Source of the DNA: a virus
Strand: one strand, 5' to 3'
Virus record (IMG/VR): IMGVR_UViG_3300040801_003698
Span: 1 to 34,743 of that record
Length of the DNA stretch: 34,743 nucleotides
Part shown: positions 1 through 7,953 of the stretch, one piece after another
Position numbering within the stretch: position 1 is the first letter of the stretch
How the letters are laid out: each line of letters starts with the position of its first letter
Notes under the pieces: generated by a model
Database searches by the model: none
Told to the model about the DNA's origin: nothing
What the model saw: the letters and a program-made list of their open reading frames with translations, nothing else
Translations under genes and position numbers: made by a program

Positions 1-153
1 AAATACGAAGATCTCGATACAACCGCGATCGCTGATGGGGAGAACCTAGGGTATCTCCCACTAGAAAGTTGGACTTCAGTTTCCGGTGGCAAGTCGTCCG
101 CGTATATGGCGGTACATATCCCGATCCGAAACCTTCACCTGCCTTTGCTCTGA
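1..153 (+). pseudogene. PP-loop ATPase (PAPS-reductase-like) remnant, cut by the left edge
   Basis: The reading frame is open from base 1 to a TGA at 151-153. Near its end it carries SVSGGKSSAYMA, which is the PP-loop ATP-pyrophosphatase signature seen in phage PAPS-reductase-like proteins. In that family the motif lies near the N-terminus and is followed by 150 or more residues; here the frame stops about 15 residues later. Another plus frame continues from about 115 with YPDPKPSPAFALTDD, which looks like the expected continuation (HYP..., FAL..DD), so a one-base frameshift is likely. The helicase gene starts four bases after the stop. I infer a decayed N-terminal remnant whose 3' part was replaced by the helicase gene. 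A sequencing error, or a short real domain, is the alternative. Confidence 0.5.
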
Positions 154-156
154 CTG

Positions 157-1731
157 ATGATGTCCCAACTATCCCTCGAACTCAGTCCGATGGACTTGCG
201 GTTTCCCGAGCTTCGGGAATACCAGAAGAAGCAAGTCAACGAAACGATCGCCACCCTATCCGACGATACCCGCCGTATCATGCTCCAACAGCCTACCGGC
301 GGGGGGAAGTCTGTTATCTTCGCTTGGTTCGTCGTCGCTGCCCTCAAGCGCGGCCAGCGTGTCCTTGTCGTCGTCCACAAAGTTGAGCTACTACGGCAAG
401 CCCTCGATCACATCGAGGAGTGGACGGGGCAACGCCCTGGCGCGATCGCCAACAAATCCCAGTTTCCCCGAGAACCCCACAAGCAAGTCCAAGTTTGCTC
501 AATCCAGGCGTGGGGCCGCCTTAAGAACAAGCCCGAAGCCAACTTGATCATCATCGACGAGGCTCACCATGCAGCGGCCCCGTCCTACACCAGAATTTTC
601 ACCCACTACGAGAGGCAAATTATCCTCGGGTTCACCGCCACCCCAACGCGCCTAGATGGGCGAGGACTGCGATGGCTTCATAACGGGGTGTCGGGGTTCC
701 AAGCTCTAATCCTAGGAGCCACCACGGAATCGCTAATGGCAGATGGGTTCCTATGCCCAGTAAAGATTTATAGCCCTCAGAACATCCTAGATCCCGAGGC
801 CGCTGGTATCCCGAAGTCTAAGGGGGACTACAAGCAGAAGGAACTGGAGGAATACACGGAAACGGTAATGCTCTCGGGCGACGTGTTTGAGACATGGAGG
901 AAGCTCGCTCAAGGTAAGCAAACCGTCGTCTATCCGGTTTCCGTAAAACTCTCCCTAGAGTATTGCGAAACGTTCATTGACAACGGGGTGGCAGCGGCCC
1001 ATATCGACGCCAACACCCCAGCCAAAGAGCGCGAGCAAATCCTCGCCGACTTTGCAGCTACCAAAATCACCGTCTTATTCCAGCACAGTATTGTCATTGA
1101 GGGTGTGAATATCGTCGGGATTGAGGTGGTTCAGTTTGCCCGTCCCACCTCGTCCATCGTGACGTGGTTCCAGGCGATCGGGCGATCGCGCCGTCCCGCA
1201 CCCGGCAAGGAATGGGCCCTAATTATTGATCACACGGCCACCCATGCCCTACTCCCCCACCCCGATGATGAGATCCCCTGGAGCCTCGACGCGACATCCC
1301 TGACTCAACAGGGTTTTGGGACGCTTCAATGTCCTGAGTGTGGGCATATCTACAAAATGTCCCAACCTGATCGCGATCGCGGTTGGAGCCATTGCGCTGG
1401 CTGTCAAACTAAGTTCTCCTTCGAGGTGCAACGCGGCCCCGGTGGGCGGCCCCGAATTAAAACGGTGCAAACCCTACCGGCGGACTTTAACGAGTTATCG
1501 CTATATCAACTCGACAAGCCTACGATGGAATTTTTCGAGCAGAAACAACAGGAAGAAAAAGAGCTTGGATACAAATCCGGGTGGGCTGCCTTTAAGACGG
1601 TGGATGCCTGCAAGGAAGGGAAGTTCGCCGGCGGATTACAGGAGTTCAAAGAAATCGCCATCCGCACTGGATTCAAGCCCGGATGGGGATACTACAAATG
1701 GCGTGAAGTTCAGGAATGGAGGTTCGGATAA
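157..1731 (+). CDS. DEAD/DEAH-box superfamily 2 helicase with C-terminal zinc ribbon
   Basis: This is a 524-residue SF2 DNA or RNA helicase. Visible motifs are a Q-motif-like LREYQ (about 19-23), Walker A QPTGGGKS (45-52), DEAH (134-137), TATPTR (160-165), a motif V region IEGVNI (about 314-319), and motif VI QAIGRSRRP (339-347). Cysteines 392, 395, 413 and 416 form a CPxC/CxxC zinc ribbon after the helicase core. This layout resembles phage helicases of the UvsW/YeeB-like type that unwind branched or recombining DNA; the exact substrate cannot be read from sequence. ATG codons at 157 and 160 are both possible starts. It heads a tightly packed plus-strand set, and its stop overlaps the next start as TAATG, implying translational coupling with the adenine methylase. 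Confidence 0.9.
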   Translation: MMSQLSLELSPMDLRFPELREYQKKQVNETIATLSDDTRRIMLQQPTGGGKSVIFAWFVVAALKRGQRVLVVVHKVELLRQALDHIEEWTGQRPGAIANKSQFPREPHKQVQVCSIQAWGRLKNKPEANLIIIDEAHHAAAPSYTRIFTHYERQIILGFTATPTRLDGRGLRWLHNGVSGFQALILGATTESLMADGFLCPVKIYSPQNILDPEAAGIPKSKGDYKQKELEEYTETVMLSGDVFETWRKLAQGKQTVVYPVSVKLSLEYCETFIDNGVAAAHIDANTPAKEREQILADFAATKITVLFQHSIVIEGVNIVGIEVVQFARPTSSIVTWFQAIGRSRRPAPGKEWALIIDHTATHALLPHPDDEIPWSLDATSLTQQGFGTLQCPECGHIYKMSQPDRDRGWSHCAGCQTKFSFEVQRGPGGRPRIKTVQTLPADFNELSLYQLDKPTMEFFEQKQQEEKELGYKSGWAAFKTVDACKEGKFAGGLQEFKEIAIRTGFKPGWGYYKWREVQEWRFG

Positions 1732-2552
1732 TGAAATCACCCCTAGCCTATCCAGGCGGTAAAGCCAAGGCGGTGGGCCTAATCCTCGATCGCCGCCCCC
1801 AAGCCTTCACCTCCTACCGCGAACCCTTCATCGGCGGCGGCTCTGTCTTCCTCTCAATCCGCCAACGGTTCCCCACTATCCCTTGTTGGATCAACGATTT
1901 AAACCCCGATGTTTTCGCCTTCTGGCGGGGATTGCAAATAGATTCAGAGGGGATGGCGGATCTCATCGCCGACTGGAAAGACGCCAATCCCGACGGGACC
2001 AAACTCTACGAAGTACTGAGGGAATGGCAACCCAGCACTATTCCAGAGCGCGGCGCTCGCTACTTTGCCTTATCGCGCATGGTTTATGGTTCCTGCGTCG
2101 CCTCGGGTGGATTCTCGCAAACCCGGTTCAACTCGCGATTCACCCATCGCGCGATCGCCGCCCTGCGGGGCATGGGCCACGTCCTCAGCGGCGTGATGAT
2201 CACAAATCTCGACTACCGAGAGTGCCTACGTGGCCAAGGGGCCTTTATTTTCTTAGATCCCCCCTACGCCAGTGTCGCCCCCATACTTTACGGTTCCAAA
2301 AGAGGAGACTTGCATAGGGGGTTTCCTCACCAGCAATTTGCCCGTGACGTGCGCCAATGCGCCCATGACTGGCTCATCACCTACGACGACTGCCCTCTCG
2401 TTCGTGAGAATTTCGCTGGGTGCAAGATGGAGGCGTGGGCGCTCCAATATGCGATGGTGAAAGGATCGAAACGCCGCAAAGGGGCGGAATTATTCATCGC
2501 CAACTACCCCTACAACATCCCCCAACAACTGGAGTTAGCACTAGCACTATGA
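1731..2552 (+). CDS. D12-class DNA N6-adenine methyltransferase (Dam-type)
   Basis: This 273-residue protein transfers a methyl group from S-adenosylmethionine to adenine in DNA. The N-terminus has YPGGKAKA (7-14), and EPFIGGGSVF (31-40) is the SAM-binding motif of the D12 class. The catalytic motif IV is DPPY (176-179). The family usually recognises GATC or related sites, and GATC is the core of the HIP1 octamer that is abundant here, so the enzyme could methylate the phage's own HIP1 sites; that is inference. The start at 1731 shares its A with the helicase stop, and its own stop overlaps the next gene as ATGA. An upstream in-frame ATG at 1716 would overlap the helicase by 16 bases and lacks support. 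Confidence 0.9.
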   Translation: MKSPLAYPGGKAKAVGLILDRRPQAFTSYREPFIGGGSVFLSIRQRFPTIPCWINDLNPDVFAFWRGLQIDSEGMADLIADWKDANPDGTKLYEVLREWQPSTIPERGARYFALSRMVYGSCVASGGFSQTRFNSRFTHRAIAALRGMGHVLSGVMITNLDYRECLRGQGAFIFLDPPYASVAPILYGSKRGDLHRGFPHQQFARDVRQCAHDWLITYDDCPLVRENFAGCKMEAWALQYAMVKGSKRRKGAELFIANYPYNIPQQLELALAL

Positions 2553-3628
2553 TCGGTATCAAGACGGCCAAGCGCCAAAGTCGCGAGCAAGGGGCCATCC
2601 ACCTTTATAGTGGCCCCGGAAAAGGTAAAAGCCGGGCCATCCTAGGGTTGCTACTGCGATCGCTCGGAGCGGGCCATCGCGTTTGCCTGGTTCAGTTCCT
2701 CAAGGGTGGGCGGAATTACGACGAAGATCCGGCGATCGCAGCTTTACAATCCGCCTTCCCCCACGCCCTCGACTTCATCCGCTGCGGGCGCGGTGAGCAT
2801 CTATCCCTCTACACCACTACGCCCGATGACTACCGAGAATCCCGTCGCGGTTGGGACATCGCCAGGGGTGCGGTTGCCTCGGGATTCTACGATCTCGTCG
2901 CCCTCGATGAAATCAACCCAGTGGCCCATCTTAATCTTGTCTCAGCCTCGGAAATTGTCGAAGCCTTGCAAGGGCGCAAGACAAACACGGAAATCATCCT
3001 GACTGGGGAGCCTTGCCCGGACGACTTCAGTGCGATCGCGGATCTCCATTCCGTATTTACACCGTCTCGGGAAGGGGAGTTAGGCAACCTCCATGTCATT
3101 ACGGGCGACGGAAAGGGCAAAAGCACATCGGCTCTAGGCTATGCCCTAGAAGCGATTGGGGTGGCAATGCGAGAGCGTGATGATCGCGGGGTTGCTATTA
3201 TTCAGTTCCTTAAAGGGGGATCGGGATACACTGAAGATGGCCCCCTCCGCAAACTTCAAGAGTCCCACCCCAACATGACATATCGGGTTCGTTGTGGGCG
3301 CGATGCGATCGTCTGGCGAGGACGGCAAACCCCCCTCGACTACGAAGAAGCGGCCATGGGGTGGGATGAAGCCGTTGCTGCGATCGCATCGGGGGACTAC
3401 CGGGCCGTGATCCTCGATGAGATTAACACCGCCACAGACTTACATCTATTACTGAGCGAACCCATCTATCGCGCGATCGCCGCCAACCCCCAAACCAAGA
3501 TCATCTGCACCGGGCGTTATTCCACTCCCCAGAGGTATTCCACCCTCGCTGGGACTACCACTACAATCAACTGCAAGCGACACTACGCCGCTAGTGGGTG
3601 GAAGTTACGCCAAGGGATCGATTACTAG
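2549..3628 (+). CDS. Tandem fusion of two ATP:corrinoid adenosyltransferase (CobA/BtuR-type) domains
   Basis: The 359 residues contain the same P-loop domain twice. Domain 1 has Walker A SGPGKGKS (21-28), VQFLKGG (48-54) and a Walker B/adjacent motif LVALDEIN (116-123). Domain 2 has TGDGKGKS (185-192), IQFLKGG (218-224), VILDEIN (287-293) and TGR (321-323). It ends in GIDY, as enteric CobA does. VxxQFxKG and LDEIN are hallmark CobA motifs. The family transfers the 5'-deoxyadenosyl group of ATP to cob(I)alamin, making adenosylcobalamin. Known CobA is about 200 residues and dimeric; this looks like a covalent dimer. Domain 1 lacks the typical C-terminal GIxAxxGIE segment, so it may be structural. 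The window also encodes an adenosylcobalamin-dependent reductase. The ATG at 2549 overlaps the methylase stop by four bases. Confidence 0.85.
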   Translation: MIGIKTAKRQSREQGAIHLYSGPGKGKSRAILGLLLRSLGAGHRVCLVQFLKGGRNYDEDPAIAALQSAFPHALDFIRCGRGEHLSLYTTTPDDYRESRRGWDIARGAVASGFYDLVALDEINPVAHLNLVSASEIVEALQGRKTNTEIILTGEPCPDDFSAIADLHSVFTPSREGELGNLHVITGDGKGKSTSALGYALEAIGVAMRERDDRGVAIIQFLKGGSGYTEDGPLRKLQESHPNMTYRVRCGRDAIVWRGRQTPLDYEEAAMGWDEAVAAIASGDYRAVILDEINTATDLHLLLSEPIYRAIAANPQTKIICTGRYSTPQRYSTLAGTTTTINCKRHYAASGWKLRQGIDY

Positions 3629-3637
3629 GAACATACT

Positions 3638-4159
3638 ATGAAACCCATCACAACGTCCAATTATTCTGCCGTTCCGTCCGCATCTGATGGAGGAATCTCA
3701 ATCAGTCTTAGTCCTCCGAAGGGTTGCCAATACCCCCACTACCTCAAGTTAGCTCCATCCATTTACCTGTTGAGGGACTACAAGCGAGGGGGGGTGAGCG
3801 ACTGGGAATACGCCGTCCGGTTCAAAGAGGAAACCCTCGACGCTCTTAACGCCAACACCGTGGCCCAAGAAATTTCAGAGTTATCGAAATCCAAGAATAA
3901 CGCCCGCCTCCTGTGTTACGAACCCCCATCTAAGTTCTGCCATCGCCGCCTTGTGGCCATCTGGTTAGAGGTGTCCCATGCAAGTTCATGGGTTCACGAG
4001 GTTGAGCGATCGCGCACCGGGCAACTTAGCCCCACAATGTCCTGGGACGCTAAGGACTTCACCTTCCGCAAGAACTTCGAGAGCTTACTGCGGGGGGAAC
4101 CCGTCCACCTCGCAACCCAAAACTTCGAGTTTGAGCAACAAACCCTATTCGCCCTCTAA
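3638..4159 (+). CDS. DUF488-family protein
   Basis: The 173-residue product carries LLCYEPPSKFCHRRLVAIWL (about 91-110), matching the conserved CYE...FCHR.LVA.WL signature of DUF488 proteins. The family is widespread in bacteria and phages and has no settled biochemical role; the conserved Cys and His residues suggest a redox, metal or nucleic-acid site. AGGA about 7 bases before the ATG supports this start. It ends the plus-strand block, and its last 15 bases overlap the 3' end of the convergent minus-strand gene. I see no terminator in that overlap, so transcripts from both sides may run into each other. Confidence 0.7.
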   Translation: MKPITTSNYSAVPSASDGGISISLSPPKGCQYPHYLKLAPSIYLLRDYKRGGVSDWEYAVRFKEETLDALNANTVAQEISELSKSKNNARLLCYEPPSKFCHRRLVAIWLEVSHASSWVHEVERSRTGQLSPTMSWDAKDFTFRKNFESLLRGEPVHLATQNFEFEQQTLFAL

Positions 4160-4555
4160 ATCCTCACTCGTCGGGAACCACCCCTCATCCACCAAATCCT
4201 CCATTGTCTTGCGCTGCTCCCAGAGAGTGGCTGGGATGATGGAGGATAGTTTTATACGCGGATGTTGGGCGATCGCTGCCTCGAAACTCACCACTTCTTC
4301 CTCCGTGGCAAATGGTTGAATGAGTAGCTTGAGGGCATTCAGGGATTTTTCGTAGGCTTGCGAGTCCGGGAAGATTGGAATTTCATCATCAGGGACGGCA
4401 AGAACCACCTCTCCCGTACTGGGGTGGGTGTGCCAGGATGTATAGAACGACGTGCGATCGCGCGCTGAGCGAATTGAGGATGGCCGCGATAATTGCCATA
4501 GGGCAACCGAGATCGCTTGGGCGTTGGTGGTAGAAGTGACAGGAATGTAATCCAT
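4145..4555 (-). CDS. Hypothetical protein downstream of tail-fibre-like gene
   Basis: The 136-residue protein is acidic towards the C-terminus and has no motif I recognise. Its gene follows the tail-fibre-like gene with only three bases between stop and start, so the two are almost certainly co-transcribed. Small proteins in this position are often fibre-assembly chaperones or fibre tips, but nothing in the sequence proves that. The central part (SLNALKLLIQPFATEEEVV) looks helical. The start ATG is at 4553-4555. Confidence 0.6.
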   Translation of the reverse strand: MDYIPVTSTTNAQAISVALWQLSRPSSIRSARDRTSFYTSWHTHPSTGEVVLAVPDDEIPIFPDSQAYEKSLNALKLLIQPFATEEEVVSFEAAIAQHPRIKLSSIIPATLWEQRKTMEDLVDEGWFPTSEDLEGE

Positions 4556-4558
4556 GGT

Positions 4559-6382
4559 TTAGATGTTGTAGTGGGTGGCGATCGCCTCCAAGGGCGACTC
4601 CGAGAACGCGACACTGGCGCGATGCTGATGAACCCAGAACTCTAGGAGGTTCATTTTTGCGTTTCTGGAACTATTGCTGTTGCTCCCTCCTAGAATTAGC
4701 GCACCATCGGCGGGTATTACTTCTCCAAAATAGCTATTGGATGATAGGCTACTTACTGTTGTCCAGGATTCTCCAGAGAGCTTCCACTGGGATAACACTC
4801 CAGTACTGGCTTCAAATAGGATTGTAGATAGTAAAAATAGGGGAGAAAAAAGCGATGACGATGGTACGGATAAAGCCAACTCACCGCCTGAAGCGCCCCG
4901 CCTGAAAAACATCCCTAGCTGCTCTGTCAAATTGGAGGCAATCCCAACCCTCAAAATCACCCCGCCACTTCCTGGTGCGCCAACCTTAAATGGAAAGACG
5001 TAATGCGTGGTTTCTTCTCGTCTTTGAATGTGGGCGGCGATCGCGGCAGAAAATACCTCTGAAGTGTCTGTTGGCGAGAGTTTGGAGGGATCGGCGGTGA
5101 GAAGGTGGTTAACGTCGAAAAAGATCGTTGGTACTCCCTGGACATCAAACGTCGTTGCCCCTTCGATAATCTTCGGCTGAAGTGAGGCGGTGGCTTGGGT
5201 GAAGTGGTTGGCGTTGGCGCTCTGATCATAGAGCGTCGTCACAAACCCGGTACTGTCCCCACAAAAAACCCGAATCGAAGCAATATCTAGGGTGTTGCCG
5301 ACGAATCCAATATCGCGCTCTACATTGTCAAAATCCCGTCGCACTCTCAAACATGGGCCATCGTAGTTCTCGTCAAGGCGACGTAGCCCGACGGCGATCG
5401 CGGGGGTAGGGTGAGTTTGCACTGTTGACGGCGATGGCGCTGGGAGTAGTCCAAAGGACTCGGCCGTGTCAGTCCCCGGAGAGTTATTAAGAAAGGAAGT
5501 TCTACGATAAGAGACAATCTCTTGAAGAAGGATAGGGCAGTGCATATCATCTACTGATCTCGCACCCAACACAAATGTATTACCTCCAATGCTCGGACGG
5601 CGAGTTGGGGTGTGAGTGTAAAACATTTGCCCGCCTTCTAGGTTTTTTGTGTAAACCTGTAGGGAAGTTAAGGCGTCTCCACCATGCGATGCTGTCTCCG
5701 TTGATATCACAAAGTTATCCCCAATACCCTGCCCTTCAGGAATTAATGTTGCAACTCCAGTCCCCAGATTGATGTCCTTAAAAATCACCCAGGGCCGCAC
5801 CTCTGGGTGAGTGAACCTGATTGAATATAAAGGGTTAGTATTGGAAGCTGAGGAGTTCATGAAAGCATAGTTGCTATCAAGCGTTGAATGGATCGATCCT
5901 GATAAAGTGAGATAGATCGATCCATCGGACTCCGATATCAGGAAATCTTCTCGGGAAAAAAGATCATCCACCCCATCAAAGCGAATGCAGTAGCCTCCTG
6001 ATGCGTTGGTAGTAATCGCTCCCGCCACCGCGATCGCCGGCTGCCTCACCGCTACGTCTTGATGGAGATGGTAGTTGTTACCGCTCTGATCGTAGAGCGT
6101 CGTCACGTACCCATTCCCCGCCCCCACGAAAGCGAGGAGTGCATCGACATCGATCCAATCGCCCGAGAACCGGATATTTCGCTCGGTATTGTCACTATCG
6201 CGCCTCACTCGAACGCAGGGCCCAAAGTATCGAGCCTTGAGCCGTCGCAATGAGTAGGCCATCCAGGCGTCGGGATGGGTGTTTAGAGGCCCAACCTCAG
6301 AGCCAAGCTCCTGCGGATCTAGGGCGATCGCCGATGATGAGGCGAATTTCAGAGGCGGGGTGGGAGACAGTGGGATAGGCAT
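4559..6382 (-). CDS. Tail-fibre/adhesin-like protein with duplicated arabinofuranosidase-type and LamG-like modules
   Basis: The 607 residues are built from two homologous halves. Each begins with a block of the type LRRL...GPC.RVRRD.DN.ER.I.F...FVTTLYDQS, at about 44-104 and 333-398. This block resembles the segment found in alpha-L-arabinofuranosidase B-like regions of phage structural proteins. Each is followed by a beta-rich stretch that looks like a LamG/concanavalin fold (for example IRFDGVDDLFSREDF after the first block). Such proteins usually bind surface glycans as fibres or spikes. The duplication suggests unequal crossing-over or a two-domain binding unit. The start overlaps the upstream gene's stop as TAATG. 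A degradative rather than binding role cannot be excluded. Confidence 0.7.
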   Translation of the reverse strand: MPIPLSPTPPLKFASSSAIALDPQELGSEVGPLNTHPDAWMAYSLRRLKARYFGPCVRVRRDSDNTERNIRFSGDWIDVDALLAFVGAGNGYVTTLYDQSGNNYHLHQDVAVRQPAIAVAGAITTNASGGYCIRFDGVDDLFSREDFLISESDGSIYLTLSGSIHSTLDSNYAFMNSSASNTNPLYSIRFTHPEVRPWVIFKDINLGTGVATLIPEGQGIGDNFVISTETASHGGDALTSLQVYTKNLEGGQMFYTHTPTRRPSIGGNTFVLGARSVDDMHCPILLQEIVSYRRTSFLNNSPGTDTAESFGLLPAPSPSTVQTHPTPAIAVGLRRLDENYDGPCLRVRRDFDNVERDIGFVGNTLDIASIRVFCGDSTGFVTTLYDQSANANHFTQATASLQPKIIEGATTFDVQGVPTIFFDVNHLLTADPSKLSPTDTSEVFSAAIAAHIQRREETTHYVFPFKVGAPGSGGVILRVGIASNLTEQLGMFFRRGASGGELALSVPSSSLFSPLFLLSTILFEASTGVLSQWKLSGESWTTVSSLSSNSYFGEVIPADGALILGGSNSNSSRNAKMNLLEFWVHQHRASVAFSESPLEAIATHYNI

Positions 6383-6762
6383 TAGCGGTAATAAACCTGG
6401 GTTGCGTGATCCGGAAAACTTGCAGGGACGTATTCGTTGGCGTCACTACTTATTCCGATGATGGGGTAGGTGACGAACAAGCCATGAGGGGGAAGGTGTA
6501 CCCCCGCCGAGAGGGTGACGATGGTTTCGCCAGGGATGGCGATCGCAAACATTGCCTCATCATCTTGAGACAACTCCCCATTCTTTGATACCACCATCAA
6601 GTGGAAGGTGTCGGGGTGAAAATTCTGGACGATCGCACCCACAAGAAAAACCCCGTCTGGCGTACTCCAGTCCGGGGCCTTGATTTGGGTGATGTCGCCT
6701 CTAGGGGCGCGGTAGAGGCGGTATCCACCCCCAAACCGAAATCCAAAGCTGTCAACAGGCAT
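6382..6762 (-). CDS. Hypothetical structural-like protein
   Basis: The 126-residue protein begins PVDSFGFRFGGGYRLYRAPRGDI and looks largely beta-stranded, with few charged residues and many Gly, Pro and aromatic residues. I do not recognise a family. Its stop overlaps the tail-fibre start, and its own start overlaps the end of the nuclease-like gene by 11 bases. It is therefore an operon partner of the fibre gene and may be a fibre connector or base protein; this is inference from position only. Confidence 0.6.
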   Translation of the reverse strand: MPVDSFGFRFGGGYRLYRAPRGDITQIKAPDWSTPDGVFLVGAIVQNFHPDTFHLMVVSKNGELSQDDEAMFAIAIPGETIVTLSAGVHLPPHGLFVTYPIIGISSDANEYVPASFPDHATQVYYR

Positions 6763-7510
6763 AATTCAGGTACCGAGTTTCTCTCATTGTAGCTCTCGCT
6801 GGTGCGGCCCCGCGAACAGCATCAGCCCACGCCGCGATCGCCGGCAATTCCCCTTCATTCCCTCCCATGGCAAGGCGTGAAACCTTGCAGTAGTATCCTT
6901 CCTCGCGATCGCACATCCCACGCCGTGATCCTAGCCAGTCCTCCGTCGTTCCTAGGTAGTACCTATCGTGGGTGGGAGCGTTCCTCGGAGGTTCCCGGTA
7001 GTTCCCCTGCCACCCCTGCACTCGCCTCTCGGGTGTGGCTCCCAGTGCTAAGGCCACCTCGTCTGGGATGAGGTGAATCAATACGAGCGTCCGACAGTGC
7101 ATCCGCTGGGCCAGTTCGTGATAGTCCTCGATGAAACGTTTGTCAACGAACTGCTCTAGGGTGCGATCGCGCTCATAGAGACTGTGGTAGAGCTTCCCTT
7201 TTACATCAAGGAAGAACCGCGTCCCCCTCACCGTCTCGAACTCGAAGTCCGGGGCCACGAGCGATCGCCCTCCAGGGAAATGGAACCGCTGCCCACGCCC
7301 ATCACCATCCTGGTTGTTGGCGTGACAGATCCAGCGACGGATATATCGCGGATCTCCTAGCCAGCACGTCCCATCGGCGATCGCGCGTTGGAGTAGGTTT
7401 TCAGCAAATCGCCCGGCCCGGTAACTCCGGGATGCCCGAAACCCTGTAGCGTTGGAGAGTTCGGCGTTGGTGGCGGCGATCGCCATCCGGATCTGTTGTT
7501 TTCTGTCCAC
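6752..7510 (-). CDS. Possible PD-(D/E)XK-fold nuclease
   Basis: The product has up to 252 residues. Residues 84-106 contain APDFEFE, a short turn and FFLDVKGK, giving the arrangement PD-x13-DVK (Pro87-Asp88 and Asp102-Val-Lys104) expected of a PD-(D/E)XK nuclease active site with Asp in the second acidic position. Glu37 in a preceding helix could be the extra acidic residue of the fold. Roles known for such phage proteins include end-processing, Holliday-junction resolution and host DNA breakdown; none can be chosen here. The first codon at 7510 is GTG; ATG at 7486 is an alternative. A strong terminator-like hairpin lies immediately upstream, so expression may be attenuated. Confidence 0.5.
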   Translation of the reverse strand: MDRKQQIRMAIAATNAELSNATGFRASRSYRAGRFAENLLQRAIADGTCWLGDPRYIRRWICHANNQDGDGRGQRFHFPGGRSLVAPDFEFETVRGTRFFLDVKGKLYHSLYERDRTLEQFVDKRFIEDYHELAQRMHCRTLVLIHLIPDEVALALGATPERRVQGWQGNYREPPRNAPTHDRYYLGTTEDWLGSRRGMCDREEGYYCKVSRLAMGGNEGELPAIAAWADAVRGAAPARATMRETRYLNYAC

Positions 7511-7513
7511 AGT

Positions 7514-7536
7514 AAAAACCCCCTGAGTAGGGGGTT
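7514..7536 (-). terminator. Intrinsic terminator or attenuator inside the minus-strand unit
   Basis: Read on the minus strand, an eight-base stem AACCCCCT/AGGGGGTT (7529-7536 with 7517-7524) with loop ACTC is followed by a run of five T. This is a textbook Rho-independent terminator. It lies between the 118-residue gene and the nuclease-like gene, so it should reduce expression of the nuclease/fibre group from the upstream promoter. Confidence 0.8.
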
Positions 7537-7544
7537 GGTTAATG

Positions 7545-7901
7545 TTAATTCTGTTGGTGCTGGTAGTGTCCCCTCCGGGTTAACTCTCGGAGAAGGCGTT
7601 TTACGTCAACCCCTTCAAAGTCGGTGGGTGCGTTTTGGATATCCTCCGGGGTTAACCACCTTCCGTCGTCCTCTAGGGACGTGACGGTAAAGTACACCAC
7701 CGTTTCGATAATGTCGGCGATCGTGGACTCCCCTCTCTGTTCGAGGGTAATGGTTTCAACTGGCGTCGAGATCGTCCAGAAGGGAACTAACCCCTCCGTT
7801 TTCACAACATCGACGCGGAACCCACCATCATTAAGTAACAATAGGTAGCGCTGCTCTGGAGAGTCGGTGATGCGTTGGATGATTGAGGTTTGAGTAGTCA
7901 T
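7545..7901 (-). CDS. Hypothetical protein, paralogue of the 7954-8364 product
   Basis: The 118-residue protein has a predicted beta-rich N-terminus and a C-terminal block TPEDIQNAPTDFEGVDVKRL (about 83-102). The adjacent upstream gene encodes the closely similar block RQDIEDAPTNFEGLDVKHF, so the two are tandem paralogues. I do not recognise the family. The sequence just before the ATG is AGGCAAAGACA rather than a Shine-Dalgarno site; the same AAGACAA-type leader recurs before other minus-strand genes here. Position after an early-type promoter suggests a host-takeover or regulatory role, which is inference. Confidence 0.65.
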   Translation of the reverse strand: MTTQTSIIQRITDSPEQRYLLLLNDGGFRVDVVKTEGLVPFWTISTPVETITLEQRGESTIADIIETVVYFTVTSLEDDGRWLTPEDIQNAPTDFEGVDVKRLLRELTRRGHYQHQQN

Positions 7902-7930
7902 TGTCTTTGCCTGTCTAGGGTGCGGTGGAT

Positions 7931-7946
7931 GCCTCCGAGGGGAGGC
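7931..7946 (-). other. Intergenic hairpin
   Basis: GCCTCC and GGAGGC with a four-base loop form a short GC-rich stem between the two paralogous genes. No T-run follows on the minus strand, so it is not a clear terminator. It is one of five hairpins in the gaps of this gene cluster. Confidence 0.55.
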
Positions 7947-7953
7947 GTTGACT

